This document shows, in pieces, positions 5,959-13,155 of a stretch of DNA of 14,078 bases. The notes below the pieces were generated by a model. The model saw only the letters and a program-made list of their open reading frames with translations. It was not told the DNA's origin and made no database searches. Location of the stretch: assembly GCA_004356175.1 (NCBI GenBank), contig SMXV01000033.1:1-14078 (forward strand), written 5' to 3'. Position numbers and translations under genes: made by a program. The DNA comes from Acidobacteriota bacterium. GTDB lineage: Bacteria; Actinomycetota; Acidimicrobiia; Spongiisociales; UBA5794. Within the stretch, counting starts at the first letter, position 1, and each line of letters opens with the position of its first letter.

Positions 5959-7860
5959 CTACCTCAACGTCTCTATGTACTTGACCAACGCGTCAATGTC
6001 AGCGCTTGAAAGGTAAGCATATGAAGGCATTGTTGACCACGACCGAATGCTGCGCGGACTCGCGAGGTGGGCAGCAGCCACGGCAGAATCAAACCCGTCC
6101 CTTCCAGCGACATGCATCAGGTCAGGGCCGATGCGAATGCCGGTGATCAGCGCGGGGTCCTCGTGTACATAGTCTGCTGCGATGCTCACTGGGCCGAGAC
6201 CGACGTCGGTGACGACTGGACGAACAGACTGGGAGTGACATTCGGCACACCCTTCAGATATGTAGAGGTTGCGACCGATCTCTTCGACGGACCCAGCGGG
6301 GTACGAGCGGAATGTATCGGCGGCGATCGATGCGTCAGCCTTCTGCGCGTCAACAATCGGAAGTCCGGCGGACATCACCAGTGCAGCGATCCAGATCAGT
6401 GCGGTGCCCCACACGAGCCGCTTCCACGTCACGTACCGATCCAGCCCCTCAAACTCGAGGTTGTAGTCAAACGTCGGCTCCTTGGAAGGCTGGGGATTGT
6501 CTGCTGCACGGTCGATTGAAAGCAGGTACATGATCTGCCCGATGGCAAACGCGGTGAGGAACACAACTGATATCCAGAGGAACGGTGCAATCATGACCGT
6601 CGAAACCTTGTACGCAGGACCGAAGTTTCCGTACTCCTGGCTGGCCGGCCCTGCAATCCATGCGTATCCGGTGACTATGCCGCCGGCGAGAAGCGCCGCG
6701 GTCGATCCAATGAGCCCGATCATGGAGAGCGACTGGTGGATTCGTGACCCTCGCGACCCGCCTCCCAGACGGACGTTGTTCGCAGCAAAGATCGCGAAAG
6801 ACCCGCCACCCAGGACGATAAGTACATCGAGTCCGATTGTCCACGTCGAGTACTGGACCACGACACTTGTCGCTCGCCACGCGAGCAGGAGGTTGACGAG
6901 CGTTGCGCCGATGAGCGCAGCACCACCTGCCATTGCGTACCTGAGAGTTGTCTTGTCTGCGATGTCACGGACGTGACCCTTCAGGATGAGCCCCAGGTCG
7001 GTCACGATTGCCAACACGGGCACGAACGCTGCAATCGCAAAGGCGATCGTCAGGGTTTCATACCAGTTTGGTGCCGCTGAGTAGATCAGTTCGACGCCGC
7101 CCATGAAGGCCCATGTGACTCCAAGCGACCAGAATCCAAGAGCGGCGAGAGGCCGTGGTGCGGTCAGGTCGGTGCCCGTAATTCGCGAGATCGCGAAATA
7201 CAGAAGACCGACCGCCATCATGAACACGAAGAGACGGCTGTGACCTGAAGCGACGAACGCGGCCTGAATTGACCCTGCCACTCCGCTCGTCAGGGGCACA
7301 AGCCCGAAGGCACCCACTGCCGCGAGCCACCATGCTGATGCAGTGAGATACCAGCCGGCGGCACCGAGCTGGTCAGCCCGTTGTTTCGCTGAAGAGGCGA
7401 GTGCCGATGCCGCGAGTAGGAATCCGGCTGCAGAGATGGCTCTCGCCCACAGAGGCGCCTCCTGACCTGAAATCCCCGATGAAAGGCCTCCAATCAATGC
7501 CCCTGCACCTGCCAGAGATCCGAGCGCAATCAGCACGATTGCCGCGACAGCAAGCCCTGTGCGTTTGAGCGGGCGCTCTGTGACTGAGCTGACTACGTAG
7601 AACGCGAGACCAAGTCCTGCCAGTGGCAGCCACCCTGCCGTCATCAGTATTCTGGCGGCAGGAGCGAGGCGTCCGAACGTCGTAAAAGCGGATTCCGATA
7701 GCAGGTCCGGCAGGACGAGCTGAAAGGAAGCAAGAACAGAAAGTACAAGACCAATTGCGAAGAGCGCGGCACCGACCTTGACGTACGTACCAGCCATTAC
7801 CGAGGCAGCCTCGGGTCCGACAATTCTGTCGGATTCGTTCGATTCGATCTCGGCTGTCAC
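5959..7860 (-). CDS. CcoN-like membrane domain lacking heme/Cu ligands, fused to a CcoO-like cytochrome c
   Basis: The protein has 633 residues from GTG 7860. About 12 helices (roughly 26-447) keep cbb3 subunit I landmarks: FGRLAPAAR (62-70, FGRLRPxHT in CcoN), SGHSRLF (205-211), GGVELIYSAAPNWYETL (254-270, GPHHxHYTALPDWxQTL in CcoN) and TWTIGLDV (339-346, WTIGHVH in CcoN). A further helix (about 482-503) precedes a CcoO-type cytochrome c with EGCAECHSQSVRP (heme cysteines C538, C541, H542) and ligand M611 in TMPSY. The low-spin heme, heme b3 and two CuB histidine positions read A69, V256, E257, L344 and V346; only H207 remains. So heme c binding is expected but oxygen reduction is not. The start is uncertain: ATG 7941 and ATG 7986 are in frame, and ATG 7797 begins just before helix 1. 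It is cotranscribed with the downstream cytochrome c. Confidence 0.85.
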   Translation of the reverse strand: MTAEIESNESDRIVGPEAASVMAGTYVKVGAALFAIGLVLSVLASFQLVLPDLLSESAFTTFGRLAPAARILMTAGWLPLAGLGLAFYVVSSVTERPLKRTGLAVAAIVLIALGSLAGAGALIGGLSSGISGQEAPLWARAISAAGFLLAASALASSAKQRADQLGAAGWYLTASAWWLAAVGAFGLVPLTSGVAGSIQAAFVASGHSRLFVFMMAVGLLYFAISRITGTDLTAPRPLAALGFWSLGVTWAFMGGVELIYSAAPNWYETLTIAFAIAAFVPVLAIVTDLGLILKGHVRDIADKTTLRYAMAGGAALIGATLVNLLLAWRATSVVVQYSTWTIGLDVLIVLGGGSFAIFAANNVRLGGGSRGSRIHQSLSMIGLIGSTAALLAGGIVTGYAWIAGPASQEYGNFGPAYKVSTVMIAPFLWISVVFLTAFAIGQIMYLLSIDRAADNPQPSKEPTFDYNLEFEGLDRYVTWKRLVWGTALIWIAALVMSAGLPIVDAQKADASIAADTFRSYPAGSVEEIGRNLYISEGCAECHSQSVRPVVTDVGLGPVSIAADYVHEDPALITGIRIGPDLMHVAGRDGFDSAVAAAHLASPRSIRSWSTMPSYAYLSSADIDALVKYIETLR

Positions 7861-8026
7861 GCGTACAGCGCCCTTCTGATCGGAGGTTGTGTGGCTGCGT
7901 TCACCTGGTCGGTGAAACTCTAGCTGTACCGACGTTGGCATCCTGCATTGACGGGATATGGCCGTTTTCCCGAGTACCGAAGACATCGCCAGCGGCGTAC
8001 AATATGCGGGTTATTATTGGAGACTC
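7861..8026. promoter_or_regulatory. Divergent promoter region between the two respiratory units
   Basis: These 166 bp separate the starts of the minus-strand CcoNO-like unit and the plus-strand bc operon, so they should carry promoters for both. On the plus strand a good -10 element is visible (see the separate entry). On the minus strand I find no convincing -35/-10 pair. I found no clear Rex operator palindrome here. The exact extent depends on the uncertain start of the minus-strand gene. Confidence 0.55.
7998..8003 (+). promoter_or_regulatory. Candidate -10 element for the bc operon
   Basis: TACAAT lies 24 nt before GTG 8027, with the Shine-Dalgarno GGAG at 8019-8022. Transcription would start near 8010, giving a leader of about 17 nt. 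No good -35 hexamer is seen at 16-18 nt, so activator dependence or a weak promoter is possible. The element argues against the longer in-frame start at 7958. Confidence 0.45.
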
Positions 8027-8611
8027 GTGAGCGATCGAAAAAACCTCATCATGGGAATCGGACTTGTTGTCGCGGGCATTTTTGTATTCCTTGTCGGTTC
8101 CTTTGCTGTGCACATGATCGAGTCGCCCGAGTTCGATGATCTCGGACGGTCCCTGTACTCGGGTGTTCCGCGGGGTTGGCTGCCTGCGACGATTGCCCAA
8201 TCCATCGCTCTCGGCGGGGTCGTGGTTGCAATGGCGGGTGCCACGCTTGGATGGATCTATGACAGGCCCATGACGTGGGCGCGAGCGATGCTCGGCGCCA
8301 TCTTGTTCACCTCCCTGATGTTTGTCATCTTTGCCGTGATCCCCAACCAGTTCCTTACGCTCGTCCAGTCGGACCTTGAATGGACACCGCAGAAAATCTT
8401 CATCACGATTCCACCGATTCTCGTTCTCGGCAACGATGTCTCAATCTCCTACGCGGCACTGAAGGACATGATTTCTGCTGGCTTCACCTCAACGATGCTG
8501 ATTGCGATACCAGTCTTCATGTGGTGGTGGCAGGGCCGTGACGAGAGAGCTGCCGCTCCGAAACCCACGCCGGTTTCAAACTATGGCAGACCAATGAAGG
8601 TTGACAGCTGA
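8027..8611 (+). CDS. Uncharacterised four-helix membrane protein, first gene of the bc operon
   Basis: The protein has 194 residues from GTG 8027 with GGAG 4 nt upstream. An in-frame ATG at 7958 would add 23 residues but lies upstream of the likely -10 element. Four hydrophobic spans are at about 6-30, 52-76, 84-109 and 147-168. Between spans 3 and 4 is a distinctive segment VIPNQFLTLVQSDLEWTPQK followed by PPILVLGNDVSISYAALKD. The tail is basic and proline-rich, and probably cytoplasmic. There are no cysteine or CxxCH motifs and no histidine arrangement that suggests heme binding. I do not recognise a family. Its stop codon overlaps the ferredoxin start (TGATG), so the two are likely translationally coupled. 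A structural or assembly subunit of the complex is the simplest inference. Confidence 0.8.
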   Translation: MSDRKNLIMGIGLVVAGIFVFLVGSFAVHMIESPEFDDLGRSLYSGVPRGWLPATIAQSIALGGVVVAMAGATLGWIYDRPMTWARAMLGAILFTSLMFVIFAVIPNQFLTLVQSDLEWTPQKIFITIPPILVLGNDVSISYAALKDMISAGFTSTMLIAIPVFMWWWQGRDERAAAPKPTPVSNYGRPMKVDS

Positions 8612-9054
8612 TGGCAAAGGGCGCTTGGCTGGAAACCCCTCCGATGCGAGACGACTACCAGCTCGCAATGGTTGACACCGCGTACATGAATGCAGCGGTC
8701 AAACCGAAGCAGTTCATCCACATCGATGAGTCGGAATGCATTCTGTGCGCAGGGTGTGTGGACATATGTCCGTGGAAGTGCATCCACATCCTGAGCACCG
8801 ACGTCATTGCTGAGGCCTTTGGCGTGGACAATCCAAATGACAAGGCTGAGAACCAAGCGATGTTCCTTATCGACGACACCGAGTGCACGCGGTGCAAGTT
8901 GTGCGTCGACCGCTGCCCAACGAACGTAATCACGATCGGGAAGTTCGGCGGATCGGTCGCAGACATTTCAGATGAAATTGAATCGGCTCCGTGGGAGTTC
9001 GACACGGGCAACCGCGATACGAAGAACGGTACGGCCTACGGCACACGCTGGTAG
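8611..9054 (+). CDS. 2x[4Fe-4S] ferredoxin within the bc operon
   Basis: The protein has 147 residues; ATG 8611 overlaps the previous stop. Two classical clusters are present: C43, C46, C49 and C53-P, and C92, C95, C98 and C102-P. An additional C57 follows the first motif, and a 38-residue spacer separates the two. N- and C-terminal extensions (about 40 and 45 residues) make it longer than simple bacterial ferredoxins of 55-80 residues, and suggest a dedicated partner surface. There is no signal peptide or membrane span, so it should act in the cytoplasm. Its position between the four-helix protein and cytochrome b suggests that it feeds or accepts electrons at the cytoplasmic face of the complex, a link rarely seen in bc1 operons (inference). 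Confidence 0.92.
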   Translation: MAKGAWLETPPMRDDYQLAMVDTAYMNAAVKPKQFIHIDESECILCAGCVDICPWKCIHILSTDVIAEAFGVDNPNDKAENQAMFLIDDTECTRCKLCVDRCPTNVITIGKFGGSVADISDEIESAPWEFDTGNRDTKNGTAYGTRW

Positions 9055-9070
9055 GTAGAAAGCGCAGACG

Positions 9071-9075
9071 AGGAG
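9071..9075 (+). promoter_or_regulatory. Shine-Dalgarno deciding the TTG start of cytochrome b
   Basis: AGGAG lies 6 nt before TTG 9082. It is much better placed than the purine stretch touching the in-frame ATG at 9100, so the TTG start is chosen. Confidence 0.6.
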
Positions 9076-9081
9076 ACTGGG

Positions 9082-9858
9082 TTGGCAGACGGGAAAGGAA
9101 TGAGCGGGCTCAAGGAAGCCGTGTCCGGCTTGGGCGGTCACGTTCGTGACTCCCAGGTCTGGAACTCGATATTCCGTCCCGGTTCCCCGATGCGGGTGGA
9201 CAACTCCGACACGCCGCGCAACCGTGCCTATGTCGTGATGAACAACGTGTTGTATCACCTGCATCCGGTCAAGGTGCAGCGCCACGGAGTCAGACTGTCA
9301 TATACATTGTGTCTTGGTGGATTGAGTTTCTTCCTCTTCATTCTCTTGACCATCACCGGCATCTTCCTCATGTTTTACTACCGGCCAACATCACCCCAGG
9401 CATATTTCGACCTGCAAGCCCTCGCGTCCGATGTGGCGTTTGGTCAGCTCGTACGCAACATGCACCGGTGGGGCGCGCACGTCATGGTGCTTACTGTCTT
9501 TCTTCACATGAGTCGTGTGTTCTACCACGGCGCATACAAACCACCACGGGAGTTCAACTGGGTTGTCGGAATCATTCTGCTCGTCCTGACGCTCCTGCTC
9601 TCGTTCACCGGATACCTGCTGCCATGGGATCAGCTGGCGCTGTGGGCTGTGACCGTCGGTTCGAACATGGGCGCATATGCGCCTGTATTTGGAGCGCAGG
9701 TGAGCTTCGCCCTGGTCGGGGGCGTGCAGATCACAGCGGACACCCTTCTTCGTTTTTACGTGTTACACGTCCTCTTTCTCCCCTTCATCATCACCATCTT
9801 TATGTCCGTGCACTTTTGGCGGATCCGTAAAGACGGCGGAATCTCAGGGCCGCTGTAA
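9082..9858 (+). CDS. petB: b6-type cytochrome b (N-terminal half type), with heme ci cysteine
   Basis: The protein has 258 residues from TTG 9082. Four-helix diheme cytochrome b: the ligand pairs are H128 and H142 (in NMHRWGAH and VFLHMSRVF) and H229 and H244 (in FYVLHVLFLP and SVHFWRIRK). The spacings of 14 and 15 residues match cytochrome b6 rather than bc1, and the C-terminus ISGPL is also b6-like. LTFTGYLLPW-type quinol-site residues appear at 173-182. YTLCLGG places C77 where cytochrome b6 carries the cysteine that covalently binds heme ci/cn on the cytoplasmic side. The N-terminus is about 40 residues longer than in b6. It forms the core of the quinol:cytochrome c reductase with subunit IV and the Rieske protein encoded immediately downstream. 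Confidence 0.92.
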   Translation: MADGKGMSGLKEAVSGLGGHVRDSQVWNSIFRPGSPMRVDNSDTPRNRAYVVMNNVLYHLHPVKVQRHGVRLSYTLCLGGLSFFLFILLTITGIFLMFYYRPTSPQAYFDLQALASDVAFGQLVRNMHRWGAHVMVLTVFLHMSRVFYHGAYKPPREFNWVVGIILLVLTLLLSFTGYLLPWDQLALWAVTVGSNMGAYAPVFGAQVSFALVGGVQITADTLLRFYVLHVLFLPFIITIFMSVHFWRIRKDGGISGPL

Positions 9859-9867
9859 GGAGACACC

Positions 9868-10707
9868 ATGGCGCAACTCCCAGAAAATCTCCTCAAACGT
9901 GCAGCCGAGGCGCGAGCCAAAGCTGAGGGTGGTCCTGTCGGCGGAGATCCGGTCGATGCCGCGCCTGCGGCAGCGCCCGCCGCTGGTGGTGGTGGCGGAA
10001 GAAACCTCGACGCCGAGGCAACCAAGTTCGGTGTACCCCGCTCACTCCTCGAACGCGGCATGTTTGCACGAGCCACAGCGGATGGAACCCCGGTACCTGA
10101 AATGGCAAGTGCCGGAGCGCCTGCCGCGGCAGCACCTGCGCAGGCGGCCGGAGCACCGGCGGCCGCTGCCGCTCCAAGTGGACCCCCGCCCGGTGTCCGT
10201 ACCCAGAGGCTGCTTACCGTTGTCAAAGCTGGGGCGATTCAGGGGACGTCGAAGGAACCAGCAGACAAGGTCAATGTGTGGCCGCACCTTCTCGCGATCG
10301 AGTTCGTTGCCCTGCTAGCGATGCTTGCGTTTCTCACGTTTCTGTCGGCATTTGTGGACGCGCCGCTTCTCGAGTTCGCCAACTTCAATGAGCAGCCAAA
10401 CCCATCAAAGGCACCGTGGTACTTCCTTGGACTCCAGGAGCTGCTTGCTTACTTCGATCCACAGGTCGCCGGAATCATCATCCCTGGTTTCGGTGCCGCG
10501 GCGCTCGCGTTCATCCCATACATCGACCGAAATCCGTCCGTGCGTCCATCCGATCGAAAGCTCGCCATCTCAATCTTCACCGTGTTCATCATGGCAGCGG
10601 CTGTTGTCACCATCTTCGGATCGTTCTTCCGAGGGCCGGGGTTCAACTTCATATTCCCATGGCGTGACGGCATCTTCTTTGACGACTTAAAGGGGATTCT
10701 TGAGTGA
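9868..10707 (+). CDS. petD: Cytochrome b subunit IV (C-terminal half type) with N-terminal helical-module extension
   Basis: The protein has 279 residues; ATG 9868 follows AAGGAG. The C-terminal part (about 130-279) is subunit IV: three helices (about 138-163, 200-217, 233-252) and the quinol-site segment KAPWYFLGLQELLAYFDP (181-198, the PEWY region). The first 110 residues are not typical of subunit IV. They contain LPENLLKRAAEARAKAEG (4-21) and VPRSLLERGMFARATADG (56-73) separated by Ala/Pro/Gly-rich linkers. These resemble the module repeated in the divergently encoded cytochrome c (4568-5953). In b6f complexes the N-terminus of subunit IV lies on the negative (cytoplasmic) side, so these modules share a compartment with those of the cytochrome. 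It overlaps the Rieske gene by 4 bp. Confidence 0.9.
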   Translation: MAQLPENLLKRAAEARAKAEGGPVGGDPVDAAPAAAPAAGGGGGRNLDAEATKFGVPRSLLERGMFARATADGTPVPEMASAGAPAAAAPAQAAGAPAAAAAPSGPPPGVRTQRLLTVVKAGAIQGTSKEPADKVNVWPHLLAIEFVALLAMLAFLTFLSAFVDAPLLEFANFNEQPNPSKAPWYFLGLQELLAYFDPQVAGIIIPGFGAAALAFIPYIDRNPSVRPSDRKLAISIFTVFIMAAAVVTIFGSFFRGPGFNFIFPWRDGIFFDDLKGILE

Positions 10708-11561
10708 GCGCAGCATCTATTTTCGTCCTGATTCTGGTTCTGGCCGCTACGTTGGTTGTGGTTGCCATTATCGCTATCGCGTCGAGCCGCCAGGACTCTG
10801 ATGGCTCCATTACCCAGGGCGAGCTTGACCGCAAGGCAACCAAAGTTGATCGCGAGCGGCGTAGGCGCATTGAAAGATCAACGGCCGAATCAGGTGGCGG
10901 TGTCGCGACGGCCACCGCGACCTTGGTGGACGCGCCAGTTGAGTACATCGAGGATGAGCCGCGAGTAGAGATTTCCGAGGAGGAATACGGCGTTACACGC
11001 CGCAAGTTCTTCAACCGTGCACTCGCAGCCGTGTTCGGTCTCTTCATGTTGCAGTTCGCCATTGCGAGCCTTGCGTTCATTTGGCCGAAGCTCAAGGGAG
11101 GGTTCGGGTCGCCGGTCAAGGCTGGATCCTTCGCAGAGATCAAAGCCCAAGTGTTGGACGGAGCCACCGTAATTCCGAAGTTCATTCCTGCAGCCCAGGC
11201 ATGGATTGTGCCCTTCCCCCTTGAATTGCTTGCAGGCTCATCGTTTGAGACGACGCCGTTCGTCATCACAGGTGGCGAGTCTGACGGCATTGGCTTGATG
11301 GCGCTGTGGCAGCGTTGTGTGCATCTTGGGTGTCGTGTGCCTTCGTGCGAATCGTCCCAAGGCTTCGAATGTCCGTGCCATGGGTCGAAGTACAACATTC
11401 ATGGCGAGTACGAGCTGGGTCCTGCTCCCCGAAACCTTGACCGGTTTGAGGTGAGCGTCGACAGTGCTGGAGACCTGATCATCAACACGGGGGTAATCGT
11501 GCAGTCGGCGCGGTCGAAAAACAAGACGTCCCCATACCCGCAGGGTCCATTCTGTGTTTGA
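10704..11561 (+). CDS. Rieske [2Fe-2S] iron-sulfur protein with two transmembrane helices and Tat motif
   Basis: The protein has 285 residues; GTG 10704 overlaps the previous stop by 4 bp. A first helix (about 5-26) is followed by a charged, Arg/Glu-rich cytoplasmic stretch. Then comes a twin-arginine motif TRRKFFNRA (98-106) immediately before a second helix (about 107-126), and an exported Rieske domain. Cluster ligands are C205 and H207 (CVHLGC) and C223 and H226 (CPCHGS), with C210-C225 as the expected disulfide. C215 is extra. Actinobacterial Rieske proteins are known to place a Tat segment after earlier Sec-inserted helices (three in Streptomyces); here there are two. It carries electrons from quinol at cytochrome b to the cytochrome c encoded next. 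Confidence 0.95.
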   Translation: MSAASIFVLILVLAATLVVVAIIAIASSRQDSDGSITQGELDRKATKVDRERRRRIERSTAESGGGVATATATLVDAPVEYIEDEPRVEISEEEYGVTRRKFFNRALAAVFGLFMLQFAIASLAFIWPKLKGGFGSPVKAGSFAEIKAQVLDGATVIPKFIPAAQAWIVPFPLELLAGSSFETTPFVITGGESDGIGLMALWQRCVHLGCRVPSCESSQGFECPCHGSKYNIHGEYELGPAPRNLDRFEVSVDSAGDLIINTGVIVQSARSKNKTSPYPQGPFCV

Positions 11562-13155
11562 TCGACTCGTGAATTCTTCAGCAACGATTCTCGCGGCTGG
11601 CGGGGATGACGCAGTGGCAACAGAACGAGGGAGCAGCCTCGGCGCATACACACTGATTGCAATCGTCATCGTCCTTCTCGGCTGGATGGCATACCTGTAT
11701 CTCAACTCACGCCGTTCGCGAGCAGCTGCGCACGAGGCCTCACCATCGAACTTGTCACCACCGATATCTGACATTGAGCTTGAGAACAAGAAACTGACGA
11801 GAGTGCTTCGTGCCGCCCTGTTTGGGTCGATTCTCATGGCCGTCATCATGCCGTGGTACGCGTTCAACGAACCTGGTCGCCAGATCGCCTTTGCCGAATC
11901 GACGGTCGAGTTGGACACTGAGGAGGGTGCACACTGGTTCAGTGTCGACGGATTCCAATGTGTCAACTGTCACGGTCCGGGTGCCGTGGGTGGCAGCAAC
12001 GAGTTCACCGAACCGCGCTCTGGAATCACTTCGGCGTGGGCTGTCCCGTCTCTCAACGACATTTTCTTCCGCTACGAGGCGGACGAGGTTCGCCACTGGG
12101 TCGTGTATGGCAGGGACGGTACGCCGATGCCGGCCAACGGTCTCGAAGGTGGCGGGGCCATGACAGTCCAGGAGGTTGATCAGGTCATCGAATACCTCAA
12201 GTCGATCCAGATCAGCCAACAGGACGCTTTTGAAAAGTCGAACTCGATTGTCAGCCTGGCCCTTACACAGATAAGCGGTGGCGAGAAAACGACCCAGAAG
12301 TTGATCAACAAGTACACGATCGACATAGAGGCGGTCGAAGCGTCTCCCGGAGTGCTAGATGCCGTTGGAGGGTTGCCAGACGATCTCCGCGACCTGCTGC
12401 AAGCACCGGGGACGTGTACCCCAGCATCTGCCGCGCTTGTCAACACGACGTGTGACCAGCCGGGTTCCGACTCCGATCGTGACGGATTGACGGATGAGGC
12501 TGAACGTGGTTTGACCGAGATAGCGGCGATCTCATATGCAGAGCTGGTCGTTGTCACGGGCGTGACCGGAACAGTCACATATGAATTTACTTCTCAGGAC
12601 GCGTATGACATCTCGTTCGACCCACAGAATGGGTTCACAGATGGCGAGACAGCGGATCTGAAGTCGGCCGAAGACCTGATGGATCACCTTGATTCTGATG
12701 TTCTGCTGCTCAATGTCACCGTCGAACGCCAGGACGCGTTCTTTGACGACCTCTTCTCTGGCCTTCTGTTCCTCCAGAACTCTTTCGCTCAGCAGTTGTG
12801 GGATTTTGACTTCGATGCGGTCGCCGCCGAGATGGGTGTTCCCTTTGAGGATGCACAACTTGCTGTTGGGCTCTTCAACGGATACTGCGCCCGGTGTCAC
12901 ACGGCCGGCTACTCCGCTGGTTCGCCGTTTGTGCAGAGTTCGGGTTCTGGCGCGTGGGGTCCTTCGTTGATAGGTGGCAAAGCGGTACTCCAGTTTCCGG
13001 ACATAGCTGACCACACGGCCTTTGTTGTGAAGGGTTCAGAGGCTGCCAGCAAGTACGGAATCAACGGTCTCGGAACTGGACGCATGCCTGCGTTCGGGAA
13101 GATCCTTTCTGACAGTCAGATCGAACTGATTATCAAGTACGAGAGGACGCTGTGA
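11554..13155 (+). CDS. Membrane-bound diheme cytochrome c with Ca-binding-like loop between heme domains
   Basis: The protein has 533 residues; GTG 11554 overlaps the Rieske stop by 8 bp. Helices lie at about 31-50 and 84-104 with a basic loop NSRRSR between them, placing both heme domains outside the membrane. Domain 1: CVNCH (C136, C139, H140), likely ligand M192 in TPMPANG. Domain 2: CARCH (C445, C448, H449), likely ligand M511 in GRMPAFG. The roughly 210-residue insert between them contains a calcium-loop pattern DSDRDGLTDEAE (306-317), with Asp/Glu at 306, 308, 310, 314 and 317, and a possible C288-C300 disulfide. It should accept electrons from the Rieske protein, the role that QcrC-type diheme subunits play in actinobacterial bcc complexes, although the architecture is different. 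Confidence 0.9.
   Translation: MFDRLVNSSATILAAGGDDAVATERGSSLGAYTLIAIVIVLLGWMAYLYLNSRRSRAAAHEASPSNLSPPISDIELENKKLTRVLRAALFGSILMAVIMPWYAFNEPGRQIAFAESTVELDTEEGAHWFSVDGFQCVNCHGPGAVGGSNEFTEPRSGITSAWAVPSLNDIFFRYEADEVRHWVVYGRDGTPMPANGLEGGGAMTVQEVDQVIEYLKSIQISQQDAFEKSNSIVSLALTQISGGEKTTQKLINKYTIDIEAVEASPGVLDAVGGLPDDLRDLLQAPGTCTPASAALVNTTCDQPGSDSDRDGLTDEAERGLTEIAAISYAELVVVTGVTGTVTYEFTSQDAYDISFDPQNGFTDGETADLKSAEDLMDHLDSDVLLLNVTVERQDAFFDDLFSGLLFLQNSFAQQLWDFDFDAVAAEMGVPFEDAQLAVGLFNGYCARCHTAGYSAGSPFVQSSGSGAWGPSLIGGKAVLQFPDIADHTAFVVKGSEAASKYGINGLGTGRMPAFGKILSDSQIELIIKYERTL

Noticed and set aside
5959..7860. Annotation as a working cbb3 cytochrome oxidase
   Set aside because: Five of six ligand histidines are replaced, so the family label alone would mislead.
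7861..8026. Rex operator in the divergent promoter region
   Set aside because: I looked for a TTGTGA-N6-TCACAA-like palindrome and saw none convincing.
10649..11398. 249-codon minus-strand frame opposite the Rieske gene
   Set aside because: It is antisense to a clear Rieske protein, has no recognisable domain, and its composition is typical of shadow frames.
11238..11966. 242-codon minus-strand frame across the Rieske/cytochrome c junction
   Set aside because: The plus-strand genes overlap there in the usual operon way and carry all cofactor motifs. No promoter, SD or domain supports the antisense frame.
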